This document shows positions 30,404 to 41,215 of a DNA stretch of 64,000 bases, in pieces; within the stretch, counting starts at the first letter, position 1, and each line of letters starts with the position of its first letter. Source of the DNA: Thioalkalivibrio sp. XN279 (GTDB lineage Bacteria > Pseudomonadota > Gammaproteobacteria > Steroidobacterales > XN24); NCBI RefSeq assembly GCF_011089885.1, contig NZ_JAANBD010000029.1, positions 186,001 to 250,000 on the forward strand, written 5' to 3'. Under the pieces are notes generated by a model. That model searched no databases and was not told the DNA's origin. It saw only the letters and a program-made list of their open reading frames with translations. The position numbers and the translations under genes were made by a program.

Positions 30404-30440
30404 AAGGGATGAAGCCCCTGGACTCCTGGGGTGATCCCTT
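30404..30440 (-). terminator. Terminator-like hairpin after the GT4 gene
   Basis: AAGGGAT and CCCC (left) pair with GGGG and ATCCCTT (right) around a nine-base loop, with a small internal loop. It lies about 34 bases past the stop of the leftward GT4 gene. There is no T-tract after it on the minus strand, so intrinsic termination is doubtful. Confidence 0.3.
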
Positions 30441-30473
30441 CATACGGTCCATGTCAGGTTGTCACGAAAGGAT

Positions 30474-31538
30474 TTAAAGAGCCCAAATGGAATCCATCAC
30501 GCTCCGCCCGATATTTGACCAATCATATTTATCCGGAAAAGGAGCAATCCTTGGCTTGTCGAAACACGCTGACAAGGCGCGCGCGAGATCGGAAGCGATA
30601 GGCTCACACAGACTGTCTGGCGTGTCACCGAAAATAAGCTCATGCCCAGCGACACGCGTTGCCACAACAGGCCGTTCGCAAGCGAGGTATTCGGCAATCT
30701 TGCAAGCGCCTGACAGGTCAATTTGTGCATCCCGCTCATAGGGGACGACGACGACATCACATGCGGCGATCAATAGACTCAGGCCTGATTGCGGCAAAAT
30801 CCCTCGATAGTCCAAAAACTCGCTTGAAGGATTGATCCCAATGATCGGCCCCGCCATCAGGACACGCAAACCGCCGAACTCAGCTCTGAGCAGCTCCGCT
30901 GCCTGCAGCAATAGGGGCCCGCGCTTAGGCGTGATTGCGCCAAAATAGCCGAATATTGGTGAATCAATCGGCAGTCCGAGAGACTCTCTGGCAGATCGCT
31001 TGTCCATGGGGAAAAAGACGGCCCGGTCCACTCCGTTCTCGACCAGAGCGACATGCTGATTTTGAACCAAGAGCTTGTCGAGAAGTGGAACGCTGGCGCA
31101 AAACACAAGGTCCGCCTTCCGAACGGCAGCTCTGAACATAGGCTTCATCCCAGGCAGTCGGTTGCCCGAAAACGCCGGGTAGTAATCGTAGACGTCGAAA
31201 ACGAATTTAGCGCCCACTGATAAGGAAAGGAGGCGCGCAAAAAAGCCAATGTGACTGTCACCACTAGCAATAATGACGTCTGGCCGTGAATTTCTTACCG
31301 TTTGTCTCAGGCGGAACATCGTGCCCACGAGTCGACTTGCCTTGGCCGGTTCGGCTCGGAAGGCAACCCCTTCGATCATCGTCTCAGTGGCACATGCATT
31401 CCGGTAATCCAGCGCTATGACCGACACCTCAGCGCCAAGGCGTGCAAGTTGCACCGGGATATGAAACAGTCGGCCGAACCTATCCCCGATCAGGTCCTTG
31501 CTCGTGTAGAACCGCTTACACAGGAACAGGATTTTCAT
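30474..31538 (-). CDS. Family 4 glycosyltransferase
   Basis: A 354-residue GT-B enzyme of the GT4 (group 1) type. The N-terminal domain starts MKILFLCKRFYTSKDLIGDR. The C-terminal donor-binding domain has FGYFGAITPKRGP and a degenerate E-x7-E region (LSGACKIAEYLACERPVVAT). The ATG at 31538 overlaps the stop of the upstream methyltransferase (ATGA). It probably adds a sugar to the surface glycan; donor and acceptor are unknown. Confidence 0.85.
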   Translation of the reverse strand: MKILFLCKRFYTSKDLIGDRFGRLFHIPVQLARLGAEVSVIALDYRNACATETMIEGVAFRAEPAKASRLVGTMFRLRQTVRNSRPDVIIASGDSHIGFFARLLSLSVGAKFVFDVYDYYPAFSGNRLPGMKPMFRAAVRKADLVFCASVPLLDKLLVQNQHVALVENGVDRAVFFPMDKRSARESLGLPIDSPIFGYFGAITPKRGPLLLQAAELLRAEFGGLRVLMAGPIIGINPSSEFLDYRGILPQSGLSLLIAACDVVVVPYERDAQIDLSGACKIAEYLACERPVVATRVAGHELIFGDTPDSLCEPIASDLARALSACFDKPRIAPFPDKYDWSNIGRSVMDSIWAL

Positions 31539-32365
31539 TCGTCGTGCCAGATGGACCCAAGGGAATTAGACAAACCAATCGACTGGGCATGTTGGGGACT
31601 GGCGCCTCTCTGTACCACCTTTGGCGTTAGCAAATAAATGAGCGTGGGGAAAACGCGCCGTAAGATACGGTAGCTCTCGTCCGGGAGATGCTTCAGGATT
31701 GTCCGATAGCTCAACGCGCCGGGTCGCTCCAACTCGAAGGTGCTTCGCACAGCGCGGCCCAGCTGCTGCTGGCACCGGAATCCGGCTTCCGCGATCATCG
31801 GCTCCAACACCCTCACCGTCAGTGGACGACAATCGTAATCTTGACCCCGTCCGCTATATCGGACGTATGCACTACGCCAGCGCTCGGGCAGCCAGCTCAG
31901 AAATGCCAACCTGTAATGTGGCTCTACGAGTTGCCAACGATTGGGCACCGCGAGATATCCAATTCCGTCGCGCTTGATTACGCGATGAAGCTCCGCCAAA
32001 TGTTGCCTTTGTGCATCGTGATCACCCACATGCTCGATAACGTGGTTGCTGATGACGACGTCGTATACCGCGTCCGGAAAGGGAAGTTCGACGCCATTCA
32101 CTTGCTGGAACCGAAATCCCTCCTTCGACTGGCGGCTATCGCTGACGTCAACCGCATCGACCTCACAGCGAAGGGTCGGATGGCAACCGAAATAACTCGC
32201 TATTCCACCTGAGCCCGTGCCGACTTCAAGTATCTTCAGAGGACCATCGCGTTCTCGCAGAGATAGCAAATTCTCGATCTTTCGAGCTTTCGCATCCCGA
32301 CTCTGCAGGTCCATGGAAGCATGTCCGCGCCGCTCGTGGGCACCGGGGATAGGATGTTGGCTCAC
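31535..32365 (-). CDS. Class I SAM-dependent methyltransferase
   Basis: A 276-residue protein of the Methyltransf_11 type: SAM loop ILEVGTGSGGIASYF, acidic residue in DAVDVSD, and post-II motif YDVVISNHVIEHV. The start is a GTG at 32365; an in-frame ATG at 32314 is an alternative. It lies between two GT4 genes with gaps of 9 bp and -4 bp, so it likely modifies the same glycan. Confidence 0.82.
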   Translation of the reverse strand: MSQHPIPGAHERRGHASMDLQSRDAKARKIENLLSLRERDGPLKILEVGTGSGGIASYFGCHPTLRCEVDAVDVSDSRQSKEGFRFQQVNGVELPFPDAVYDVVISNHVIEHVGDHDAQRQHLAELHRVIKRDGIGYLAVPNRWQLVEPHYRLAFLSWLPERWRSAYVRYSGRGQDYDCRPLTVRVLEPMIAEAGFRCQQQLGRAVRSTFELERPGALSYRTILKHLPDESYRILRRVFPTLIYLLTPKVVQRGASPQHAQSIGLSNSLGSIWHDE

Positions 32366-32374
32366 TTTTATCGC

Positions 32375-33631
32375 TCACAGTTCTGCTCGACGTGATGGTG
32401 AAGGCGCTGTGCGGTCTCGCTGCGCCACGGCTCGCATTGCTTCAACAAACCTGGCTGCAGTCACCGACCAGTCAAAGCGGCGCTGAGCGTGCGCCACTCC
32501 GCGCTTTGCGATGTCCGGGAAGCCATCCGACTCGGCCAATAATTGAGTCAGGGCATCGGCAAGCGTTTTCGCGCCGCGAGCAGGCGTGGAAATACCCGTT
32601 TGTTCGTGGAGGATGACATCACGTACCGCAGGGAGCTCCGATGCGATCACTGTGCACCCACACCCCATCGCCTCAACCATCACCAGACCGAACCCCTCCT
32701 GGTCGCCGCTCTCAGCTTCAACAAAGGGAAAAACCGCGATATCCGCTGCCCGATAGTAGTCCGGCAATTCAGCATGCGGGACAGCGCCGACGAACCGAAC
32801 ACAATCCTCCAAGCCCAAGGCCCGCGCTTGCGCTTCGAGCTCAGCCCGCAGCGGACCATGCCCCACGATATCGAGCGTGACGTCGAGATGCGTCTTGCGA
32901 ACCAGCGCCATCGCCTCGAGCAGGTACTTGACGCCTTTCTTTTCCACCAGCCGCCCAACGAATATCAACCTATTGAACGGTGGCTGCCTCGGTTCCTCCG
33001 GCGGCGTGAACAGACTCCGCAGGTCCGTCCCCATCGGAATCACCTCAGGCTCGACATTCGGAGCAATCTCCCGGACCCGATCGGCCATTGCGTTGCTGAC
33101 CACCGTGACAGCATCACACCGCCGTAATACCCAACGCTTTATGGCGGTCCACGCCTTGCCCCGCAAGCCAAACAAATCGCCACCATGACTCGTGCAGACC
33201 ACCCGCACGCGACGACCAGCGAGCCCGCGCACCAAAACGGCGACCAGTCCCTGGGGCACGATCCAGTGCGCGTGCACGATATCCACCGGCGGCCCACGAC
33301 GCAGGCGACGCACGGTGTGCCAGGCCAGGCTCAGCATGAAGAACGGCACCTGGAACAGGCGCCAGCGGTTCTCCTTCAGACGCCAGCTGATGCCGCCCTC
33401 GTAGGCCACCGACTGCCACCATGGTATCCAGTAACGGAAGCGGGTGACGGGGATGCCATCGAGCACTTCCCGGCGCGCGGCGCCAGTCGCATGCGGCGCC
33501 AGGATTTCGACATCAATCTCGTCGCTGAGATGCCGCGCTAGGTCGAGCACGAAGCGCGGCTCGCTGTCGCCTTCCCAGCGGGGCAGCGTGGAGGTGAGCA
33601 TCAGGACGCGAAGCGGCTTCTTGTCGTTCAC
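32375..33631 (-). CDS. Family 4 glycosyltransferase
   Basis: A 418-residue GT-B enzyme with a clear GT4 donor site: FVGRLVEKKGVKYLLEAM and the E-x7-E motif in EGFGLVMVEAMGCG. The acceptor domain contains VHAHWIVPQG and CTSHGGDLFGLRG. The GTG at 33631 is preferred; a TTG at 33655 would add eight residues. It is the first of three overlapping or near-adjacent leftward genes (GT4-methyltransferase-GT4). Confidence 0.88.
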   Translation of the reverse strand: MNDKKPLRVLMLTSTLPRWEGDSEPRFVLDLARHLSDEIDVEILAPHATGAARREVLDGIPVTRFRYWIPWWQSVAYEGGISWRLKENRWRLFQVPFFMLSLAWHTVRRLRRGPPVDIVHAHWIVPQGLVAVLVRGLAGRRVRVVCTSHGGDLFGLRGKAWTAIKRWVLRRCDAVTVVSNAMADRVREIAPNVEPEVIPMGTDLRSLFTPPEEPRQPPFNRLIFVGRLVEKKGVKYLLEAMALVRKTHLDVTLDIVGHGPLRAELEAQARALGLEDCVRFVGAVPHAELPDYYRAADIAVFPFVEAESGDQEGFGLVMVEAMGCGCTVIASELPAVRDVILHEQTGISTPARGAKTLADALTQLLAESDGFPDIAKRGVAHAQRRFDWSVTAARFVEAMRAVAQRDRTAPSPSRRAEL

Positions 33632-33826
33632 TGGAGACTCGTTACAAAAACGCAAGCCATACTGGCTTTAATTGAGACAAAGCATAAGTCGACCATGGGC
33701 CCACTCCAGCGAATATCTCGAGTTAGGGGTAGCGAACGCCTCATGGATTCCGAGGCTTGAGCGGCCGCAGCCAACAACGACATCATTGTCCTCGGGTCGA
33801 GTCACTTCTGGGCGCAATAAACCTAG

Positions 33827-35833
33827 CTATCGAGACGTAGATACATTGGATTCGCCAAGATGATCTACTAGCCGCTGACGCAGGACGGGAACCCACATCT
33901 TGACAAAGGAATCGTTCAGATGCTGATTATCACGGAACACTAATATCCCAGTTTCACTCATGGCAGCACACACGTCATCCGGACAAACGAGGTCATTGAA
34001 GTTGGCGAAGTGGACGTTTGCATACGGCTCAGCAGCCTGCTCCAGGAGACGCTCATTAGGCCTAACAAGCGCTGTGCGCCCCTGCGCCTTGCACCGGTCC
34101 AAGAGCAATTCATGCCGCGAGGGGTCCCCTCTCATCAAACAGCCGGGACCATGAAAGCCCAAGCTAGGCGTGCCCGGAATCAATATTACTGAATCGGCTG
34201 CTTCTGAGACACGATCAAGTATTCGGCGCGTACCCTCATGCCACTGTTCCGCGCTAAATTCGTATCCTGCGAAACTCCCAAAAATCAGCACATCAGGGCG
34301 TTCCCGGTCAAGCCAATTGAGGACACCCTCCCGCCATTCCGCACAGACCTCGTAGATCGCACCGATCCTCGTGTAAAAAAAATCCTCGTCGACCATCGGG
34401 CAGGACGATTTGGTGAGCACCACCGTCCGCCATTCCGGCGCCCGGAATATCTCCGGGACCGCTGAAAACCACTGTACACCTATGCTGTCTCCAAGCAGGA
34501 CAACGGTCCGCGGCGCGTCTGCCGGACCAAAGACACATGGCTCGACGCGTGCATGGGCTATCCATGCGTCACACGACTTTCGGTAGATCTCAGGGACTGT
34601 GATTTTTGAGAAACCTGGCGGCCGTTCCGCGATAACACGCGTATGCATGAGACGATCGACATGGACCGACACGGCCACGAGCGTCAACATCACCAAAGCC
34701 CCAGACAAGAGAACCCTCTCAAGCGGGCGGTCCATCACGCCGCCCTTCCAGAATGGGAGTTCGACGTACCGGTAGCTGAAAATCGCGAACAATAGAGCAC
34801 AAAGGACCAGACTTACGGTCTGGACACTCTCCTCCTCGACCCCAAGAGACAACCCGAGTATCAGGACCGGCCAGTGCCAGAGATAGAGGGAATAGGAACG
34901 GTCACCCAGCCAGACCAAGCCGCGATGCGTTAGTAGACCTCTCGTACCTCGCGCGTGAAGCGAGCCCGCAACTATTGTCAGCGCGGCACCAATAGACGGC
35001 ATCAGGGCCCATAGACCCGGATACGCAACAGTTTTATCCAGGTAAATCGCGCTGAAAAGAATCAATGCGAGTCCGGTGCCAAGTATGGCGCGCACCAGGG
35101 GAGATGCTCTGGGGTGTGGATTCGCGGGAAGCGCCGCCAGGACTCTGGTCCGGCATATGAAGAGCAGCAATCCACCGAGCGCAAACTGCCACATCCGTGC
35201 TAGCATCATGAAAAACGCTGCTCTCGGGCTTGCGAACGACCAGTACAGGCTCAGCAGAAAGCTCGATGTTGCTATGGCAACCAGGCCCCAAAAAATACCC
35301 TGGTCGGTATCTCCTCGAAGTCTCCGCCCCAAATTGAAAAAGCAGATCAGCAGTACGGGCCAGACCAGGTAGAACTGCTCCTCCACTCCGAGAGACCACG
35401 TGTGCAAGAAAAGGTCCCGGGCGGCTAGATCGTCGAAATAGTCAATTTGGGCGAAGACGAAATAGATATTGCTGGTCCACGTCGCCGCGTACGCCCCAGA
35501 GCGCAACTGCGCTTCTGCCTCAAATGAAGACAGCAGCCACACTGCCAAGCCGAAGGTTCCCGCGAGCATTACCGCGAGGGCCGGCAACAGCCGCCTCAGA
35601 CGCCTGGCATAAAACTCTAGCAGGTGGATGCGACCTGTAGCGTTCAGCTGCCGCAGCAAGAGGGCGGTGATCAGATACCCCGAAAGTACGAAGAATATAT
35701 CTACACCGACGAATCCGCCGGAGAACGCGCTGAATCCCGCGTGATCGAGGACAACGAGCAGGACTGCGATGGCACGCAGACCTTGTAGGTCAGGGCGAAA
35801 GCCGAGTTCGTGAGACCGCGCTTTGCCCGTCAA
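33827..35833 (-). CDS. OafA/YrhL-type acyltransferase with SGNH domain
   Basis: A 668-residue membrane O-acyltransferase. The N-terminal acyltransferase-3 domain (about 10-370, ten helices) starts FRPDLQGLRAIAVLLVVLDH and contains FFVLSGYLIT and HTWSLGVEEQFYLVWP. The C-terminal SGNH-type domain (about 430-655) has VLLGDSIGVQWF with the putative catalytic Ser. Such proteins O-acetylate O-antigen or other surface polysaccharides. It starts with TTG at 35833 after a GGGAGG Shine-Dalgarno. It lies 34 bp from the secA stop and marks the right border of the glycan island. Confidence 0.92.
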   Translation of the reverse strand: MTGKARSHELGFRPDLQGLRAIAVLLVVLDHAGFSAFSGGFVGVDIFFVLSGYLITALLLRQLNATGRIHLLEFYARRLRRLLPALAVMLAGTFGLAVWLLSSFEAEAQLRSGAYAATWTSNIYFVFAQIDYFDDLAARDLFLHTWSLGVEEQFYLVWPVLLICFFNLGRRLRGDTDQGIFWGLVAIATSSFLLSLYWSFASPRAAFFMMLARMWQFALGGLLLFICRTRVLAALPANPHPRASPLVRAILGTGLALILFSAIYLDKTVAYPGLWALMPSIGAALTIVAGSLHARGTRGLLTHRGLVWLGDRSYSLYLWHWPVLILGLSLGVEEESVQTVSLVLCALLFAIFSYRYVELPFWKGGVMDRPLERVLLSGALVMLTLVAVSVHVDRLMHTRVIAERPPGFSKITVPEIYRKSCDAWIAHARVEPCVFGPADAPRTVVLLGDSIGVQWFSAVPEIFRAPEWRTVVLTKSSCPMVDEDFFYTRIGAIYEVCAEWREGVLNWLDRERPDVLIFGSFAGYEFSAEQWHEGTRRILDRVSEAADSVILIPGTPSLGFHGPGCLMRGDPSRHELLLDRCKAQGRTALVRPNERLLEQAAEPYANVHFANFNDLVCPDDVCAAMSETGILVFRDNQHLNDSFVKMWVPVLRQRLVDHLGESNVSTSR

Positions 35834-35867
35834 CGATCCCGTGCCTCCCTGCCAGGGACTGTGCTTG

Positions 35868-38618
<2,751 letters not shown>

Positions 38619-38712
38619 TACTGGATACCTCGGGGCGCGCTCGCACACGGCGGGCGCACGTGGAAAAGGCGAGCGGAAGCGGCCCGGGGCCGCCGCTGCT
38701 CAAAAAGAGGGT

Positions 38713-38741
38713 ATTTTACGGGCTGGAGCCGGTGGGCGAAA
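38713..38741 (-). promoter_or_regulatory. Possible secA promoter
   Basis: Minus strand TAAAAT (38718-38713) lies 17 bases after TTTCGC (38741-38736), about 95 bases upstream of the secA GTG. The -35 box is poor. Confidence 0.3.
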
Positions 38742-38787
38742 CTGCGGGCTCCGGCCGGGCGAGAAACCGGCGCCGGTCCCCGCCGGC

Positions 38788-39702
38788 TCACCTCAGGTAC
38801 TGGCGCGGGTTCACCGGGCGGCCGTTGTCGAACACCTCGAGGTGCACGTGCGGCGCCGTGGAGCGGCCCGTGGAACCCACCAGCGCGATCACCTCGCCCT
38901 TTTGCACCGCGTCGCCGACGGCCACCAGGTTCTCGGTGTTGTGGCCGTAGCGGGTGACGAGACCGTTGCCGTGGTCGATCTCCACCATGTAACCGTAGTT
39001 GGCCAGCTTGCCGGAGAAGGTCACCACGCCGGCCGCCACCGCCAGCACGTCGCTGCCCTTGGGGCTGACGAAGTCCAGGCCGCGGTGGAAGGAGCGCTTG
39101 CCGGTGAAAGGATCGGTGCGGTAGCCGAAGCCCGAGGACATCCAGCCGCCGCGGATGGGCCGGCCCTCGATGCTCGCCGCCTCGGTGAGGCGACGGTTGA
39201 ACATCAGCGCCTCGAGGATGTCGAGCTGGCGCGAGCGGTCCTGGATCTGGTGGTCGAGGTCGTCCAGCAGCGCCGTGATCTCGCCCGACTGCAGAGACGC
39301 CGCGTGCTCGATGGCCTCGGGACCACCCAACGCCGGCTCGTCGCCGAAGTTGAACTCGCCTTCCTCGAGGCCTGCCATGCTCACCAGGCGCTGGCCGAGG
39401 GCATCGAGACGGATGATGTGGGCGGAGAGCTGGCCCAGCCGCGCCGCCAGGGCGTCGTGGTTGCGGCCGGAGGTGTCGCGGATGGCGTCGAGCTCCGCCT
39501 GCTGCGCCGCCAGCTGGGTGCGCAACTCGGTGAAGACGGCCTGTTCGGGATCGGGCTGGAGCATGCGGCCCGCAAGGAGCCCGGCGGTGAAGACGAGGGC
39601 GACGGCCGCGAAGGAGGCTGCCAGCACCTCGCGGAAACTCAGCGGCACCTGTCGGGTGCGGCCGTTCCGCGTCGTGTATATGAAGAGATTCACCGGTCCC
39701 AC
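38788..39702 (-). CDS. M23 family metallopeptidase (LytM domain), membrane-anchored
   Basis: A 304-residue envelope protein. A single N-terminal membrane helix (about 28-47) is followed by a predicted coiled-coil (about 55-165) and a LytM/M23 domain. The zinc-binding residues are complete: HRGLDF (HxxxD), YGHN, and HVHLEV (HxH), so it should be an active peptidoglycan endopeptidase. The start is GTG at 39702; another in-frame GTG lies three codons later. M23 genes next to secA occur in related bacteria. It is followed by secA after about 170 bp. Confidence 0.9.
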   Translation of the reverse strand: MGPVNLFIYTTRNGRTRQVPLSFREVLAASFAAVALVFTAGLLAGRMLQPDPEQAVFTELRTQLAAQQAELDAIRDTSGRNHDALAARLGQLSAHIIRLDALGQRLVSMAGLEEGEFNFGDEPALGGPEAIEHAASLQSGEITALLDDLDHQIQDRSRQLDILEALMFNRRLTEAASIEGRPIRGGWMSSGFGYRTDPFTGKRSFHRGLDFVSPKGSDVLAVAAGVVTFSGKLANYGYMVEIDHGNGLVTRYGHNTENLVAVGDAVQKGEVIALVGSTGRSTAPHVHLEVFDNGRPVNPRQYLR

Positions 39703-39752
39703 CGCCTGCGATCGAATGCATACCGCGCGGCAAAACCTGCGTTCACGATTGC

Positions 39753-40235
39753 TTGCATGAATTCATTCGTCATGTGGTTTGGCAGCTCCGCTGTCGTCAG
39801 CCAGGCCCCGCGCGGGGTCGGGCACCTCGGACCGGTGGCTTTGCGAGGACGCCTCTCGACGCCTTAGCCCTTTTACAAACAGGTGAAGGATGCAGGAAAA
39901 TCCCCTCACACTCAACCCCGGAAAACCACATCAGCCAGCGCGAACCCAGGCAACTCAAGGACTTGCTGTCAGGCAGCGACCTGTCACGGCTGGTCGAACG
40001 CGCCCGCGAGGCCGGCGAACTGGACGCCCGGGTGCGGACATTGCTCCCCGAAGGCCTCGGCGCCCACGTCACCGGGGCCGCTTTTCACCAGGCCGACGGC
40101 GAGGTCGTGGTGCTGGTCGACAGCGCCGCCTGGGCCAGCCGCATCCGCTTCCACGCCCCCGAGCTGGTGGCGCAGCTGGCGCCGAGATACGACGGGGCGG
40201 TGACGCGGGTGCGGGTCAAGGTGCGGCCGGCCTGA
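39753..40235 (+). CDS. dciA: DciA-like DUF721 protein, N-terminus apparently frameshifted
   Basis: The conserved part (39930-40235, about 101 residues: SQREPRQLKDLLSGSDLSRL ... VDSAAWASRIRFHAPEL) matches DUF721. Its known role is as DciA, the loader of DnaB helicase in bacteria without DnaC. In this frame no good start codon lies near the domain, and the open frame runs back to 39753 through unlike sequence. By contrast, ATG 39890 has a Shine-Dalgarno-like AGGTGAAGG but is in another frame. Removing one C from the CCCC run at 39916-39919 would join it to the domain (MQENPLTLNPENHISQREP). So this is either a sequence error, a real frameshift, or an unusual start. lpxC, dciA and secA are usual neighbours. 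Confidence 0.75.
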   Translation: MHEFIRHVVWQLRCRQPGPARGRAPRTGGFARTPLDALALLQTGEGCRKIPSHSTPENHISQREPRQLKDLLSGSDLSRLVERAREAGELDARVRTLLPEGLGAHVTGAAFHQADGEVVVLVDSAAWASRIRFHAPELVAQLAPRYDGAVTRVRVKVRPA

Positions 40236-40250
40236 GCTTCCCGGCGGGCT

Positions 40251-40313
40251 GAACCGTCACATGCCCGTCCCGCTCGGGAAATCTTTATCTCGCGTGCCGG
40301 GCATGTGACGTTC
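40251..40313. repeat. Nested inverted repeat between dciA and hicB
   Basis: The arms 40251-40267 and 40298-40313 are reverse complements (core GTCACATGCCCG) except for one extra C. The 30-base loop holds a smaller perfect hairpin TCCCG-CT-CGGGA (40268-40279). It lies between convergent genes and has no T-tract. It could act as a bidirectional transcription barrier or be a REP-like element. Confidence 0.7.
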
Positions 40314-40355
40314 CAGCCTGGCCAACAAGCCGCGCACGCGTCGATTTTCGGGGTA

Positions 40356-40712
40356 TCACCGCTTCATGCCCTCGCGGCGGCCGAGGCTCTCAGCCAGGAA
40401 TGAAGACACAAGCGCATTCATGCTGACTCCCTCCTGCCTGGCGCGCGCGCTCAGCCGGGCATGCAGGCTGCGGGGAACCCTCGCGATAAATTTTCCACTC
40501 GGCAGATCGCCAGGGCTTGGAATATCCCGCCCGGCCTCTGCCGCGGCCTTGAGCCAGGCATCAAGTGCATCCTTGCCGTTGGCCATGGCCTCTTCGGGCG
40601 TTTCCCCATCGGACATGCATCCGGGCAGATCCGGATAGGTCACCAGCCAGCCACCCCCTTCTTTATCTGAAAGTGGACGCAATTCAAGGGGATAGTCGAT
40701 GTGCTTTTTCAT
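40356..40712 (-). CDS. hicB: HicB family antitoxin
   Basis: A 118-residue antitoxin of the HicAB type II system. The N-terminal degenerate RNase-H-like HicB domain (YPLELRPLSDKEGGGWLVTYPDLPGCMSDG, about 7-38) binds and blocks HicA. The C-terminal ribbon-helix-helix domain (FIARVPRSLHARLSARARQEGVSMNALVSSFLAE) should bind the operon promoter. The ATG at 40712 shares its A with the hicA stop (TGATG), so translation is coupled. Confidence 0.93.
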   Translation of the reverse strand: MKKHIDYPLELRPLSDKEGGGWLVTYPDLPGCMSDGETPEEAMANGKDALDAWLKAAAEAGRDIPSPGDLPSGKFIARVPRSLHARLSARARQEGVSMNALVSSFLAESLGRREGMKR

Positions 40713-40981
40713 CAATCAGCTCCAATCTCATCCAGCAGCGCAAGGAACTGGATTACGTACACGGGCTTGATCGGGCGTTTGAACGGAATCGTCACGGCAA
40801 TCTCTGCCTCGGCGTGAAGGAATACGAAATGACTGCCACCTGTCTTCCGCACTTCGATGCCGTATCTCTTCGCTACCGCTTCGCGCTCTTCGATGCGCCA
40901 ATCTCGCGGGTTGACCCGCATCTTTGCGAGTAGCTTGTCAGCCTTGCCCATAAGGCATGACGATACTTCATGCGATATCAC
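40712..40981 (-). CDS. hicA: HicA family mRNA interferase toxin
   Basis: A small double-stranded-RNA-binding-fold toxin that cleaves mRNA in the cytoplasm. The conserved core GIEVRKTGGSHFVF contains the catalytic His (residue 51 with the GTG start), followed by the usual VTIPFKRPIKPVYVIQFLALLDEI. GTG at 40981 has a strong Shine-Dalgarno (GGGAGGTG) and gives 89 residues; an ATG at 40951 gives 79 residues, closer to the family, but without a Shine-Dalgarno. Toxin-first order is normal for hicAB. Confidence 0.9.
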   Translation of the reverse strand: MISHEVSSCLMGKADKLLAKMRVNPRDWRIEEREAVAKRYGIEVRKTGGSHFVFLHAEAEIAVTIPFKRPIKPVYVIQFLALLDEIGAD

Positions 40982-41116
40982 TCGACAACACCTCCCTTAA
41001 CAAACCCGAAATTAGACGCGTTGCCAGCTGACGTGCAGCGGAGGGACTCGTCATGGGCGAATTCTGCTTTTCCAGGGAAGCCAGGAGCGAAAGCGACGCT
41101 TACCAGCCACAGTTTT

Positions 41117-41208
41117 GCGACATATAAGACAAATTAACGTCATAAAAACAGATCTAGCGACATTTAAACTGTTTTGATGTCGCATAAATGCTTTTCGCGA
41201 CATATAAT
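41117..41208 (+). promoter_or_regulatory. 40-bp phased GCGACAT operator array upstream of fic
   Basis: GCGACATATAA (41117), GCGACATTTAA (41157) and GCGACATATAA (41197) repeat with an exact 40-bp period, close to four helical turns. An inverted half-site ATGTCGC (41177-41183) forms GCGACAT-N13-ATGTCGC with the second copy. The third copy overlaps a TATAAT box. The array lies in the divergent hicA/fic gap. It probably binds the winged-helix domain of the Fic protein or HicB. Confidence 0.75.
41203..41208 (+). promoter_or_regulatory. -10 box of fic promoter
   Basis: TATAAT ends seven bases before the fic ATG at 41216. Transcription would start at or beside the ATG, so the mRNA would be leaderless. 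No clear -35 box is seen, which fits control by an activator or by the phased repeats. Confidence 0.45.
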
Positions 41209-41215
41209 CCACGGC

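Larger units (their letters stand above)
29997..30473. other. 477-bp intergenic region without a recognised gene
   Basis: Lies between rfbF and the GT4 gene (both minus). It holds a T-tract and an A/T-rich stretch (30081-30125) with the candidate rfbF promoter, and an imperfect hairpin near the GT4 end. A 62-codon minus-strand open frame (30395-30207) has no recognisable family or Shine-Dalgarno and is not called. Confidence 0.6.

Noticed and set aside
39890-40252. 120-codon frame starting at the well-placed ATG 39890
   Set aside because: Beyond about 13 codons it becomes Arg/Gly-rich shadow sequence; the conserved DUF721 domain is in another frame, which is reported as an apparent frameshift.
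40982-41215. CRISPR-like array suggested by 40-bp periodic repeats
   Set aside because: Only the first 7-11 bases of each unit are conserved, the rest are unrelated, and there are just three units; an operator array fits better.
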